Shown here: positions 15,354-26,876 of the stretch, piece by piece
How positions within the stretch are numbered: the first letter of the stretch is position 1
Layout of the letters: each line of letters opens with the position of its first letter
Assembly (NCBI GenBank): GCA_026874595.1
Contig: CM049307.1
Span: 74,064,643 to 74,128,642 of the forward strand
DNA: 64,000 nt
Direction: 5' to 3'
Origin: Sipunculus nudus
Taxonomy: Eukaryota; Annelida; Sipuncula; Golfingiida; Sipunculidae
Notes under the pieces: generated by a model
The model's input: the letters and a program-made list of their open reading frames with translations, nothing else
Databases searched by the model: none
What the model was told of the DNA's origin: nothing
Position numbers and translations under genes: made by a program

Positions 15354-15559
15354 GGCGGATATAGGGGGCGCCCCTTTTTTCTACCTGAAAAAGGGGAAAT
15401 CAAAAGAGTAAGCATCTTATACCGAAAAACAGAGCCGTATTTCGTATCATGATGCATTTTACACTACCCCGGATTGCGAAATTACCGCTAAAATGTTCTA
15501 CACTATATGAGGGGGAAAACACCTTCCCTTACCCGACCCCCTAAAATCGTATATCCGCC
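15354..15559. mobile_element. Short element with GGCGGATATA terminal inverted repeats
   Basis: GGCGGATATA at 15354-15363 and its exact complement TATATCCGCC at 15550-15559 bound 206 bp. Each end is followed inward by a G/C run (GGGGGCGCCCC; CCCGACCCCC). No coding content. The pattern fits a non-autonomous DNA transposon. Confidence 0.55.
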
Positions 15560-18500
15560 TTGTATACGATATCTACCTCACACCCATCCCAAAAAGTATA
15601 TATAACTTAATATTCTCCTGTCTAAAATGTGTTTTGGTTTCTCTTGGTAACGGACTTAGTGCAATTTTTTCGATGCAAGCCATTTATTTGGATTGTTCGA
15701 AAGTTGCAGCCGCCCTATTTAATTAAAAGTTTTACAGGACTAGGTGATCACGGATAACAGAAATAAATTTGTTCGGTTTCGGTTGAACAAACATGTTTCA
15801 TAGATAAGGTTACAGGAATATAAATAACTTGGCTGATTATATACTGGATCATGTGTTCAGCTGCACTTACAAAATACAGAAACATGGCAGTGCAAACATT
15901 ATGATTTATACACTGACGTCACAAATGTAGTACCGTAAATCGTGTAAACACATGTAAAATCTAACGCCACCAGAAAAAAGATTTTGTCTGACATAATCAC
16001 AATATCAGTGCAAACGTACACGAGTTATCTAGACGTGCTAATACAATATTTACAACTGAATAATAAGCATGTTCGTTTACTTTATCTCATAGATGATTAT
16101 TTTATGCCAGTGGCGTATTATCATTTGCGGATCTCAATTTATCTGTCTACGTGCTGTATTCTGATGATATACTGATTTGTGTGGAGGAGAGATATTGCAT
16201 GAGCTACGAAAAAAGGTACCTAGATTTTCATCTGGTTACTGTTTTGTACATCTATATTGAATCTGTATAGATTTTACAACCATTAGTTGGGCATTTTGGA
16301 GGAATTTAGTACATAAGGAATTTTTTTCGGGACAATCAATTCGGCTTATAAATGAAAAGGCCTTCCTTGCGATCTTTGAGTGTTCTTTTTTCATCTAAAT
16401 TTTCTTACATGGTTCTCCAATTAAATGTATCTCATACGGCAACACAAAAAAATTAGTGATCTACGAAACTGCGGCTGCAGTTTCAAGGACTGCCTTTTTG
16501 TAAATCAGCTACATGAAGGTTTTCGGAATTAGGTTTGCTTCTTGTCTTGTCATTAACTTTATCAGGTAATTTGTTTTATTCAAATGTATCCCTTTACGAA
16601 TTGCATACATTTCTTAGCCATCTTGTAAGGAACATTTGGTGTATTTTGCCTCGACTTGTTAATAAATAAATCGCAGCCTGCTTCCATTTTTTTTTCAGCG
16701 TTCGTACATCATGTTTTTATGTGGCCACGTAAACTGTTTTTTTTTCTAAAAAAAGAAAGTAACTAGCAAGATGCATATCTTTCCTTTGGTCACATCCTTT
16801 TCCATTTAAAGATCGTGTCTACTGTTTCTTCATTATATACTTTATATACTTGATGGTTTAGCCCATGGCCCTATAAAAAAACGCAAAACCTTATTTATAA
16901 TTAGAAACCTGAATTTATAAGGCATACTCAATACTAGACTTAAAACCAGGTAATCATTTGGCAGTTAATATATATAGAAATGGTTTACATCAGAAACGGA
17001 AAATTGATTAGTCTGTAATTTGCTATTGGACTGCAGGAAATTGAAGTATTTCAGATATAATTAAACCGTAGTGGTTTATAAATATTAGAAATTCAGATCT
17101 ACTACCATATATAATGGATATTCACTGATTTTGTTGCTTGAGACGCTTTGAATACATCTCCTAGCTTTAATGTTGGGTACTTTTTTGTGCAAGTGTGAGT
17201 CTAAATCCCAGAGCAGCGGAAAAGTGACGTAAGAGTGTTAACGAACACGTGACAAATTGACTTGTTCCCCCGACAAGTTCGTGACGATAATAATTGAACG
17301 TTGCAGAACACTGAGGATAAGCAGGCGTCTCGTTGCTTTCCTAACACCCGAGATCCTGACGGGATTTCACCCATCAAATTCCCATTCTCCCGGATGACGT
17401 CCGGTCGATGGAGCCCGCCGATGTATCTTAATTTAATACATAAAACAGTCGATAGGTTTGTAAGTTATAATGTAGTGGAACCCCATGTTCAAACGGGTGA
17501 TAAATAGCAAATTTTCCTTATTCAAATTCTTCCATCGGAGTCAGGCATGAAAAAAAGGCACAGAGTCCCAAGGAGGGGATAGATTACTCAACCTAACACA
17601 AGCGATGATGTTTGGCTGTGTAGTGCAAAGGGGGCACAAACTAAGAATATCAAACACCTGTGTGCCAAAAATAAACTTAACAGAGGATAAGAAAAAGTCA
17701 AAATGAGCACTTACCACGTAAGTGCCAAAATAAAAGTCTCGGAACATTTGAAAATAAATCTACGTGTTTGTGTCAAAAAAGAAGTCAAACGTGTGTGGAG
17801 AGGTATATAGGACTGTTTTCCCGTCACCTGCGTTGCTAAATTAAGTCACAGATGTCACTAAACATGTTGAGTTAAAGGAATCTAAGAATGGTGCTCACAG
17901 TATCTTGGGGTCTGTTTATGCTTAAGCGCAGCAAGCCAGTGCTGTTTAATACTACTGACAGCCAGTCTGTATTGCTGCTCCCAGTAAGCAACCAGACGAT
18001 GGTATCGCTGCAGCTTATCCCGGTGTCTCGGAAATTATGGGCAATAAGATAATCTCATGACAACGCAGGATGTCTCGGGTGAAAAGGTATAGTTGGTACT
18101 TTTATGCGTTCCACCGAGGCTGGGTAATGCCATACGATTTGCTTTTTTTGCGCAATATGGTTATCCAATAGTAAGGAACAATGAGTCCATATACAATTTC
18201 TGTGTTTCTGTATACCTTAGGCAATTTCTGAGGAGTATCTGCTGATTTAATACATATGGCAGGGAAGTGATACTGTAACGGTGCATTGTGTCTCAAACTA
18301 AAGGGTTTGTACATTTTCAATTGGGGGATATGATTGAGTTTAATTATCTAGTCGCGCCGGTAAAGTCCAGTGATAAAGGCAGTCACTATTGTGTTGGAAA
18401 ACAAGTCTGCCCTTTAATTCATCAGGAAGTTTTCTTAAGATAATAAAGAATATTATATTATTTGATAATACTGGCCCTAACGTGTTCTTCGTTTCAAGCT

Positions 18501-19915
18501 GCAGTTGTCGCCTGAGGTCTTTTTTTTATTTATTTAGCAGTTTCAACATAAAAAATCACAGAGAGTATACCTCAGCAGAGAGCCTACCTCCCCCAAATTA
18601 CAACAAGTCTGTTTCAACCGACCCTGTAGCTGGATTGGCAGCAATCTTAAACTGGGCCATTCCTGTCCCGTGCCCTGTCGTCCCAGAGAAGTTTCATGGA
18701 GATCGATTCATTAGTTTTAGTATTACCCTTCTAATGGTGAAACGGACCAGCAAGCAAACACGGATGAGGACATAACGTCCCCGGTGAAGGTTAAGAATTA
18801 AATGAAGGCAAAATACACATCAAACTTTCGCGTGCAAGTTCAAATCACGTAAATTAATTCACGGACTAGTTTTGTTTCAGAGTTTAGGGCAGTGTGTTTT
18901 TTTCCGGGTTTCTTCCATATGTATGCTGTAATTTACGGTAGTTTAAATAGAAAACAGGTATTTAAACGCAATGTAATTAGCGTTATGAAATATCAGGAAA
19001 GTTTTAATATGAATATGTCACGTAACAGCTGGTTCGTGGTTTCGTATGTCAGAATTTTCATTTAGGGCTTAACAGAATACATCGATGCTTATTCACTGCT
19101 CCCATCGACCATTTTTTTTTTATTTATGTTATCATTATTTTTTGTAAATGTGAACCAAATCTTCAGCAATGTTGATTATATTTTGTGTTATATATATGCA
19201 CCATTTCAAACATTAAAATGAAATTATATATCTTCCATGAAAATAGCAAAGTGCTACGTAATGTGCGTGTCTCAACCATAATTTTGTTCCTAATAGTCCG
19301 TAGAACAATAAATGTTATTTGCTATTGCCTTATCTCGATATTTTTTTTTCATGAGTATAAAGTACATCAGGAAGGGTGTGCCGCTTTCTTGGAATTTATC
19401 TGATTGATAACGCCAGTAACACAGATGTTTTGTGGATCAAATGAAATTGCTTGGTTTTAATTAAGTGCCTTTTTTTCTTCATTTTTCTTCTCACAGATGT
19501 AATAAGTTTTGGAGATCATGTACTTAAGGGGGTCAGCCTTATCCAATGCGAGTCCTTTCGTTCAACAGTTTCATGTATGTTGATTAAGTATTTTTGCGTA
19601 ATCCTGCTGATGGTAACATACCAACAACCAGACAGGAGTGGAAACATGACGAAATTGTTTTTTATGCCATTTTTGTTTCCAAGAGATTGAATAAATTAAG
19701 TGTACGCGTACTTTTGTTTGTCCCATTTTCCAGACAGATTACAAAAATGTTGCATTAGCTAATTTGAAATTTATATAATCTTAATTTTTCAAATATTATA
19801 TTTCTAAACCAGGTTTAGAGTTAACCTACTAGAATCATACCTTTTTAAAAACCCTATAATTAATTGGTAAATATATGAAATGTGTCACACAGACAATAAA
19901 AGGTTAACAAAACTT

Positions 19916-20130
19916 TGACTTTGACTACCCTCACACGCCTGCGAATCATCCTCCCACCCTCGAAGATAAATTGACGCCACTGACAACACGGGTTCCATCT
20001 GGGACCTTTATTTAAGTTATGATTAGGGCAAGAACCTCCAAGTGCCAGTAGATCCTTTTCGCTGAGAAACATGGTTCCTTCTGGAACCATTGTTCTAGAC
20101 AGAACCATGTGGGTTCTCACAAGAACCCTT
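19916..20130. repeat. Dispersed repeat fragment with GGTTCC/GAACC palindromes
   Basis: A segment with CGCCTGCGAATCATCC followed by GAAGATAAATTGACGCCACTG (shared with 20893-20953) leads into a cluster of GGTTCC and GAACC words (GGTTCCTTCTGGAACC at about 20079-20094; AGAACCATGTGGGTTCT). The 165-residue minus-strand frame at 19860-20357 overlaps this repeat and is probably not a gene. Confidence 0.4.
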
Positions 20131-20743
20131 TTTACTATATACTGCCACAGATAAACACTGTAAACAAACAAATTGCCCGGTTGAAAAGGGAGTGTGAAAT
20201 CTAGTTGGGCCTCCGGCCGCACGGGCACCGGGGTGTGAGATACATTTGTCACTGTTAATATCTGCTTGCAGGTCTTTTGCCAGAGATAGCCCGTAGGCTT
20301 TGATTTATTTGCTAATAAACTAGACTGGACTGCCTCAAGGGCACAGTTCATCCACAACTGCTATATCTAAACTCAAACGGTACCGGGATGTTTTTTCAAT
20401 GTGGGATAAACTGTGCAGTCAAAGGTGCTGTAAAGTTCTTTCCAGGGGCGTCAATATAGGGGGTGGGGAGGGGAATACCTTTTAGCAGCGAGGGTCATCA
20501 ATGTGATCAGCCCGTCGGAATGGGATTTATATATTGGAAATAAAAAATATGTAAATAGATGTAATGACAGACAGGTTCGATTTACCCTCTTCTGAGTAAA
20601 CTATATAATATTATATATCCGAGTGTGTTTTAGAAATAATCATTTCTGAAGACATAATACCTGTTTTTAATCTTATACTTACAGCTTTTATATATTTGAT
20701 AATGGTGACATACAGCTGTTATATATTTGATATTGGTGACACA

Positions 20744-20745
<2 letters not shown>

Positions 20746-20786
<41 letters not shown>

Positions 20787-20790
20787 TCTA

Positions 20791-20844
<54 letters not shown>
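20746..20844. repeat. Compound microsatellite (TC)n(TA)n
   Basis: About 19 TC, a short break, then a TA tract to 20844. Same composition and order as the tract at 2815-2901. Confidence 0.95.
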
Positions 20845-20846
<2 letters not shown>

Positions 20847-20892
20847 GGGAAATGTGATATTTCAATATTAATGGAATTATATGAAAAATAGA

Positions 20893-20953
20893 TTGTCCCT
20901 CCCTCGCCTGCGGGTTATGCCCAAATTTGAAGATAAATTCACGCCACTGGTCT
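20893..20953. repeat. Second copy of the GAAGATAAATTSACGCCACTG repeat
   Basis: TCCCTCCCTCGCCTGCGGGT, then GAAGATAAATTCACGCCACTG, matches 19921-19980 in order and orientation about 1 kb away. Too short to classify. Confidence 0.5.
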
Positions 20954-22834
20954 TCTCCAATGCCCGGTTCTATATTCAGCTAAAAGGTGAAAGGTTACCA
21001 TTATTATAATGAAAAATTAAATTAAAATATAAAATGGGGTGTATGATTTAAATCCTAATCATGAAATCCATCGATTTTGACTTAAATTGACTTACACACT
21101 TCCTGATAACCCTTTTATACCTGTTTTTATTCATTCGGTTTCTTTATAGTTAGATATGCTTCATCTTTAGCTACTTTAGACTTCAATATGAGAGCGAAAG
21201 AGAAAACTTGTGTTATTTTTCCAAATTTTTATATATTCATGTATCAGTACTATAGCTATACCTTTATTTCTTAATGGCTCTGAGTATCGCAGCATTTACC
21301 CATTTATCGTGGATTTCATGATCGGGGAAAACCAACAATATTTTGGAATAAAATAACAATTAATATTACACAAATGTAAATATGTTGTTATGTGTATTGA
21401 TTATGAATATTGCGCTTTGCAACGCTTACCTAATCGACTTGAGTATGTTGATCGTAGGATCAGTCCGATTTGTATTGTCACTTTAATTAGCTAACCATTC
21501 ACGCTGATGGCCTTATCAGATGGAGTCTGACACGCCGAGTAGCCATTATCTGAGTTACATTTTGATACCAACCGCTGTTAAAACATTAATTATTAGGAAA
21601 AACCGCACAGAATCGGGGGCCTGTGTTTATTCTGCACTTAACAATCTCGAAGAAACGCCGTTTTTTACGCGCCCATTTTGCGCGTTTAAATCACAAAGGC
21701 AGGAATTACGTTGTCGACAGGTGCGAGCTTGGCATTTGATTTCTGGGGCAATCTTAAGCCTACAGCAGATGAAATATCAGTACGGCATGGCAAATCGTCC
21801 CGTTGTTTGTATGGTAATGATATTACGAGTTCGCCACGTCAACGGTCAGCGCCCCGCTGTCAGCTTTTGTGGATAATAACCCTGGAGTTGTTAATGTTTA
21901 ATGTGCTCACTCAAACCACTCCTCTCTTGGGGAGTACTACTGACAATACGGTTTACTGAACTTCACTTGGGATCTCACGCTATGCAGAGATTGACCTCTC
22001 TGACAGTCTAACTGTTCTGACAAGAGTTAGTATCGCTGAGTAACTTTTACATGGTTATAACATCAAAATGCTAAATGAAGGTGTTTTGTCAAAATGAATT
22101 TAATGTGTGTATAAAACTATATGCTTGTATGAGACAGTTGAAATGATGGAGATCGAAGAAAATTTAATTCTGCCAAGAATCATCCTAGAATTTGAATATT
22201 TATGTACATTTTAATAATCAAAACATGAGAAACATTTGTCATTGCTTTTATAAAATCACAAAAAATTGGGGTACCTTTGAACAAGATTATTGTTATTTAC
22301 GGTATCTCGTGTTCTTTTAGTGAAACACAGTACGTTTAAGAAAGGCATGTAAACTGGCTAAATCCTTTGTGTATTCTTATACACTTGATTAGATCGTCAA
22401 CAGGAATACATAAAGTTTCACTACGTTGAGTTGAAATATGATTCAAGTAAACGTTTAATCGAAAATATAGATATCTTAAACTTTAAATCGTTCAAAGATA
22501 TAATACTAGATGGCGCTGATAGGCAAATGCGGGAGTTACCGTAAATAACAACAATCTTGTTCAAAGGTACCCAATAGTAATTTAATAAAAATTGCAATCA
22601 GCTTATTAATCCTTGGTAAAGGATGCACGATTCCTTATTTCAGTTTTTTATTTATCTCATGACAGATTAAGATTGTCCTCGGGAAATATCTCTTTAAATA
22701 TATTGTTTTAGGTAAAGTGTACAGAATTCAAACTTCACTGATAATTTCATGTTTATAAATAATTTTCATGCTATAATTTTCCTGGCGTCTTATATGTTTA
22801 ACCTCAACATTACCCTCAAAGTCGGATGGTGGAT

Positions 22835-22874
22835 GTGGGGGTGGGGCGGGGGGGGGGGGGGGGGGGGGGGGGGG
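22835..22874. repeat. Poly-G tract
   Basis: G-rich tract including 27 consecutive G at 22848-22874. A second run of 15 G lies at 23116-23130. Both could form G-quadruplexes. Confidence 0.9.
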
Positions 22875-23682
22875 TGGCCTCTTGCGGCACCTCCTGGCTT
22901 TACCCTTTGTTTGAGTACATTATATAGTATGTTGTTATATGATTTCAAATGTGCGTTCCGATTTGGATAAAATTGCTGATAATGTACCTAAAATAGTTTT
23001 GTATATGTAACGCCAACATATATTCCATAATATATAGTGTAAGTGAAGAAAATTATGTTATTGCTGGAATGAGACCATTGTCTTTTCACTATTGGGGCTG
23101 GATGTTGTCGGGGTTGGGGGGGGGGGGGGGTGTTCCCCCAGGTAAGACTGCTATATGTATAACTGTTCCTGATGGTAGTTCCATTATTTTTCTCAGGAAT
23201 CAGGACCCGTGTGGTATCCTTAAGGTGAACTCCAGCATCACTTGATGTTGAAAGCATCATAACTATATTTATAAGCTAACTTTATCTACTACCCGAGCTC
23301 TCAATAAATCCACAAGTGTATCAGTGTGTTTGCTAACGCACGACATACCAAAGCTTGATATCCCTGCAGCTTGGTAATGTCCAGGATCTTGTTATTCAGA
23401 ATATTGGTGGAGGTGTGCGGTCTCTGAGTGCTTGTATTAGTTTGCAAAAGACACCACAGGCAGCACATGGCTGATTTCATTATATTGCCGAAAGAGTTGG
23501 TTATATTTGGAGCTGACCCGGATCAGGTTCACGAATTCGTCCGTTTGTGCCTGTGTTTTGGAACTAATGTATAAAACGCGGCTGGCGCTAAAGTCTGGTG
23601 GCATGCGCAACACTCTAAAACAGTATAAATTATACACCATAATGTACACCCTTTTTCGTACGCCTTTACGAACGGCTTTAAT

Positions 23683-23770
23683 TGCCTCCGCCAAGGCGGT
23701 TGTTTTCATCCGTGTGTGATTGTTTGGGTGTCTGTCAGCAGGATTGTCAAAAATAGCTGGGCCAGGAATA
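23683..23770 (+). repeat. Short repeat fragment with GCCTCCGCCAAGGCGGT hairpin end
   Basis: GCCTCCGCCAAGGCGGT at the start is a near-perfect hairpin and is followed by TTTTCATCCGTGTGTG and a TGTTTGGGTGTCTGTC tract, then CAGCAGGATTGTCAAAA. It resembles the right-hand end of the MITE-like family read in reverse, but the body does not match. It is probably a truncated member of a related family. Confidence 0.45.
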
Positions 23771-26049
23771 CCCTTTTAATGACCATGCGGATTCAGTAGG
23801 ATTGTATTCCGTCGGCGGATGTATGCGCTCTAATGGGTGCTAGTCTAATGTGGTGATCATTCACTCCTAAATGTTTCACATGGCGTGATGGATAACGCCT
23901 AGTGGTCCCAGCTCCCAGATTAGGTTGTGTATGGACCCTCAGCAACAGTAAACTTGGCGGAATAACGTGGCGTCAAAGTTTGCAAATTACACAAGGATTA
24001 CTCCTTAAAGGATAAAAAAAACCCCTCTTAGACCGTTGGTCTTTATATGCGCTACCGGACGATCAGTCATACCTGAAACTGAAATATCAGTGGCTCCGCG
24101 TGGCTAACATACTGCGGGCCTTCATTTCCAATGTCATTTGTCAACATTTATTAACATCAGCAGCCTGGAGGCGAGATTCATCACTCCACGGGCAATTTAT
24201 TCTCAATTCATATGATATTCCAAGTTATCTAAATTAGGATTTATTCGCCGGTATGAATGGCTGGATGACACAAGACCCGGGCCTGGTCATTTGTTTCTCA
24301 GCGCTAAACCGATTACCAAGCAGACGTGGTTCAATTTGCTGTGCCGTGTAGGCGTGGGTTCAATAGCACACTTGTGAACATTAAATGGCGTTGTGGAGCA
24401 TTTAGTTAACGGGCATGGCTGGCTTAAACATACATGAAGAAGTGCTAAGGACAAACACTGACCAGTCCACAGTGCGGTTGTTATCGATCCGGTACGCTGG
24501 TACTAACTATATCACCTCAGTGATGATGATGATGACGGTGATGATGTGTCATTGCTGTTTTCTCACCACAACCGCTCGGATGGTCTTAACCTGAAAATCT
24601 CCAGGTCTTAGCTCCAACTAGAAGGGCTTCCCGGGCGGGAGAAACTTATTAAGCTTAAGGATGTAATGACACAGGACACCAGATGAGGGAGTCCTCAGGG
24701 GTATTACTACTATTAGAGATACACAGACAAATTCGCCCCGTCAACGGGCTTGGTCAAATAGAGAGTTGCCTTGTGTATTCTCACCAGGCTATCACGGGTA
24801 GGTAAACACCATGGCCATTTGTTCAGTCGACTAGTTTGGACTTTAAACCTTCGGACCACTCTTCCAATCAGCCGCTGGTAAATTGTGCCTCTACGAGACC
24901 GGTATTTGGTACCGTAAAACCTGATAAACGCGACCAGTAGCCAATATCAACCTATTACTGATGACATGCGCCCTCCATCCCGGCATACAACATACCGAGA
25001 CCGTGTGCTGCCAAACAGCACTCTGTCTACCCGGGTAATTACATGACGCAACAGCCAGTGTGTACAACAACAACAAAAACGACATGAGGCTTTCAACATG
25101 TTTACACTACAACCATTGACTCACTCTGTAAAGGAAGTATTTGATAAAAGGGGATTAAAAACAGACTAATTTCTCATGATATTTAACATTAATGTGTACA
25201 ATCATAACAATGTTGTTTTCAGGGACATAACCTTTCGAATGAGTAGTATTTATTTCGGTTGCTATAGAGTAAAGCACTTTCATTAATCATATTGGTAAAT
25301 ATGATTTACCTTACAATACATGTCGCATCCACGCTCGCCATTTTTTTTCGGCTGTGTTTTTATTAAAGCAACCGCTGCCAATAAGATGATAACAAGCGGT
25401 CGTCGGCCGCCATTTTGGTTATTTGTACATGAACAGACGAAGAAAAAATGAGGTTTAATTTTGATCTATCACGACGATCAGTTATATCCACATGAAAAGT
25501 TCCGTTTTTTTTTACATTTTCTTTGACAGTATTTACGTGTTTCATTGAAGAGTTCTTAATGCATGCCGGATAACGCACTCTACTGCATAAGAAATAGGTC
25601 CAGAAAGTAGCCAGATTCAATGAATGTCCAGATGTTAGTATGCCTATCAAACTCAAAATAATTAAATCCGCCAACAAATTTATCTGAATGTCTGGCTTAA
25701 AAGTGGCTTTGCTGTTGAATGTCCGGATGTCTGTTTTTATTGTCCATACATTATAACAAGAAATCCTCAAAAAATCTCAATGGAATCCGGTCCAGGGACC
25801 GACTGTTAACATTTTGGAGACGATCTGAGCAATTTAAAGCCATATCTGGAGTCCGATCCAGCCGAATTTGCCTCTCATTATTTGTTAGTCTGTCTTGGTT
25901 TGATTGTTCATCACACACTATCTCCAGTAGTTCAATTGAGTTCAAATGCCATGAAATTCTAAATCTAAAGGTGAACAATGGAATAAGAAAGGAAGTATTA
26001 GGTAAAAAAAGGTATGGTTCTCAGACACCGCCCGCGTCAATTTTTACAA

Positions 26050-26065
26050 CCCCCCCCCCCCCCCC
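26050..26065. repeat. Poly-C tract
   Basis: Sixteen C. A longer interrupted C-rich tract follows at 26659-26710 inside the SINE copy. Confidence 0.9.
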
Positions 26066-26448
26066 GATTTTATTCGATTTTTATCCATCAAGAAAGATAA
26101 AATAATGCAATTTTTTAAAGATTTCCTTTGTAATGTGGTGCTTTTACCTGTTTAGCTAAAAAATTCTGTTATTATCATGCTTTTCCCTGATTATATGACA
26201 TGCGATGAGATTTTTTTTCTCTGTCATGACTCGTGCCATTAAATTTTGGGCCAACAAAGTTTCATAGCCCAAAGTCCCCCCTTCTTGCCTTAATCTGCCA
26301 GTTTTGATGGTTACAAAGCCTGAAGCGGCCTACCAAAACTCCTGATGTGGCGTATTTTAATTTTTTCGGCGTACCTCCTGATAATGCCTACTACGCCAAA
26401 TGAAGCCAATTTTAGAAAAATTGTATTTTGCGTGTTTAGTTTTTAATA

Positions 26449-26876
26449 TTTGTTGGTTGAGGTAAGCGACTCCTTTTCATATGCTGTCTTTTCTCATACT
26501 TCATTTCGGTTTTGGATTGCGTGACATTGCTGCTGCAATCGCTTTATGTCATGTTATTTTGTATCCTTGTGTCACAGTCACCCAGGCCGGGTGTTTTCCG
26601 CATCTGCGGGTCCTTGGTGTGTAATCAACCCCGTTGATGATTTAAAACATTGAGGAAACCCCCCCCCCACCCCCATCCCCCACCCCAACCCCCCCCCCCC
26701 CCCCATCCCCCCCAAAAAAATTTTGAGTGATAGACGGTTGTGGGGCACAGTTTTCCCATAAAGGCTGCAACAGCGCACATCCTTTGTGGGGGCCGACCAT
26801 GAAAAATCTCCTCGGCTGAGATTTGAACATACTACCTCTCGGCTTTGAGTCCTGTGCTCTACCCCCAGACCACAAC
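26449..26876 (-). mobile_element. tRNA-derived SINE, family 1, copy 2
   Basis: The minus-strand head has an A box (TGGTCTGGGGGTAGAGC, 26872-26856) and a B box (ATGTTCAAATCTC, 26829-26817) at tRNA-like spacing, followed by the family body. The body is interrupted by an expanded C-rich tract (26659-26710). The tail near 26455 matches the TTGGTGGAGGTAACCGCCTCC-type end of copy 3. It is the best-preserved head of the family here. Confidence 0.75.

Larger units (their letters stand above)
15560..26448. other. Non-coding region, 15.6-26.4 kb
   Basis: No supported gene. Holds the (TC)(TA) tract, the two GAAGATAAATT repeats, poly-G tracts and a repeat fragment at 23683. Balanced-composition patches at about 17200-17430, 21490-21960 and 23830-25080 look like unique sequence and might include regulatory elements, but nothing specific was recognised. 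Confidence 0.7.

Noticed and set aside
19860-20357. 165-codon open frame on the minus strand
   Set aside because: Overlaps a dispersed repeat with GGTTCC palindromes, has no recognisable domain and no splice context.
25363-25770. 135-codon open frame on the minus strand
   Set aside because: No recognisable features; overlapped by other chance frames on both strands.
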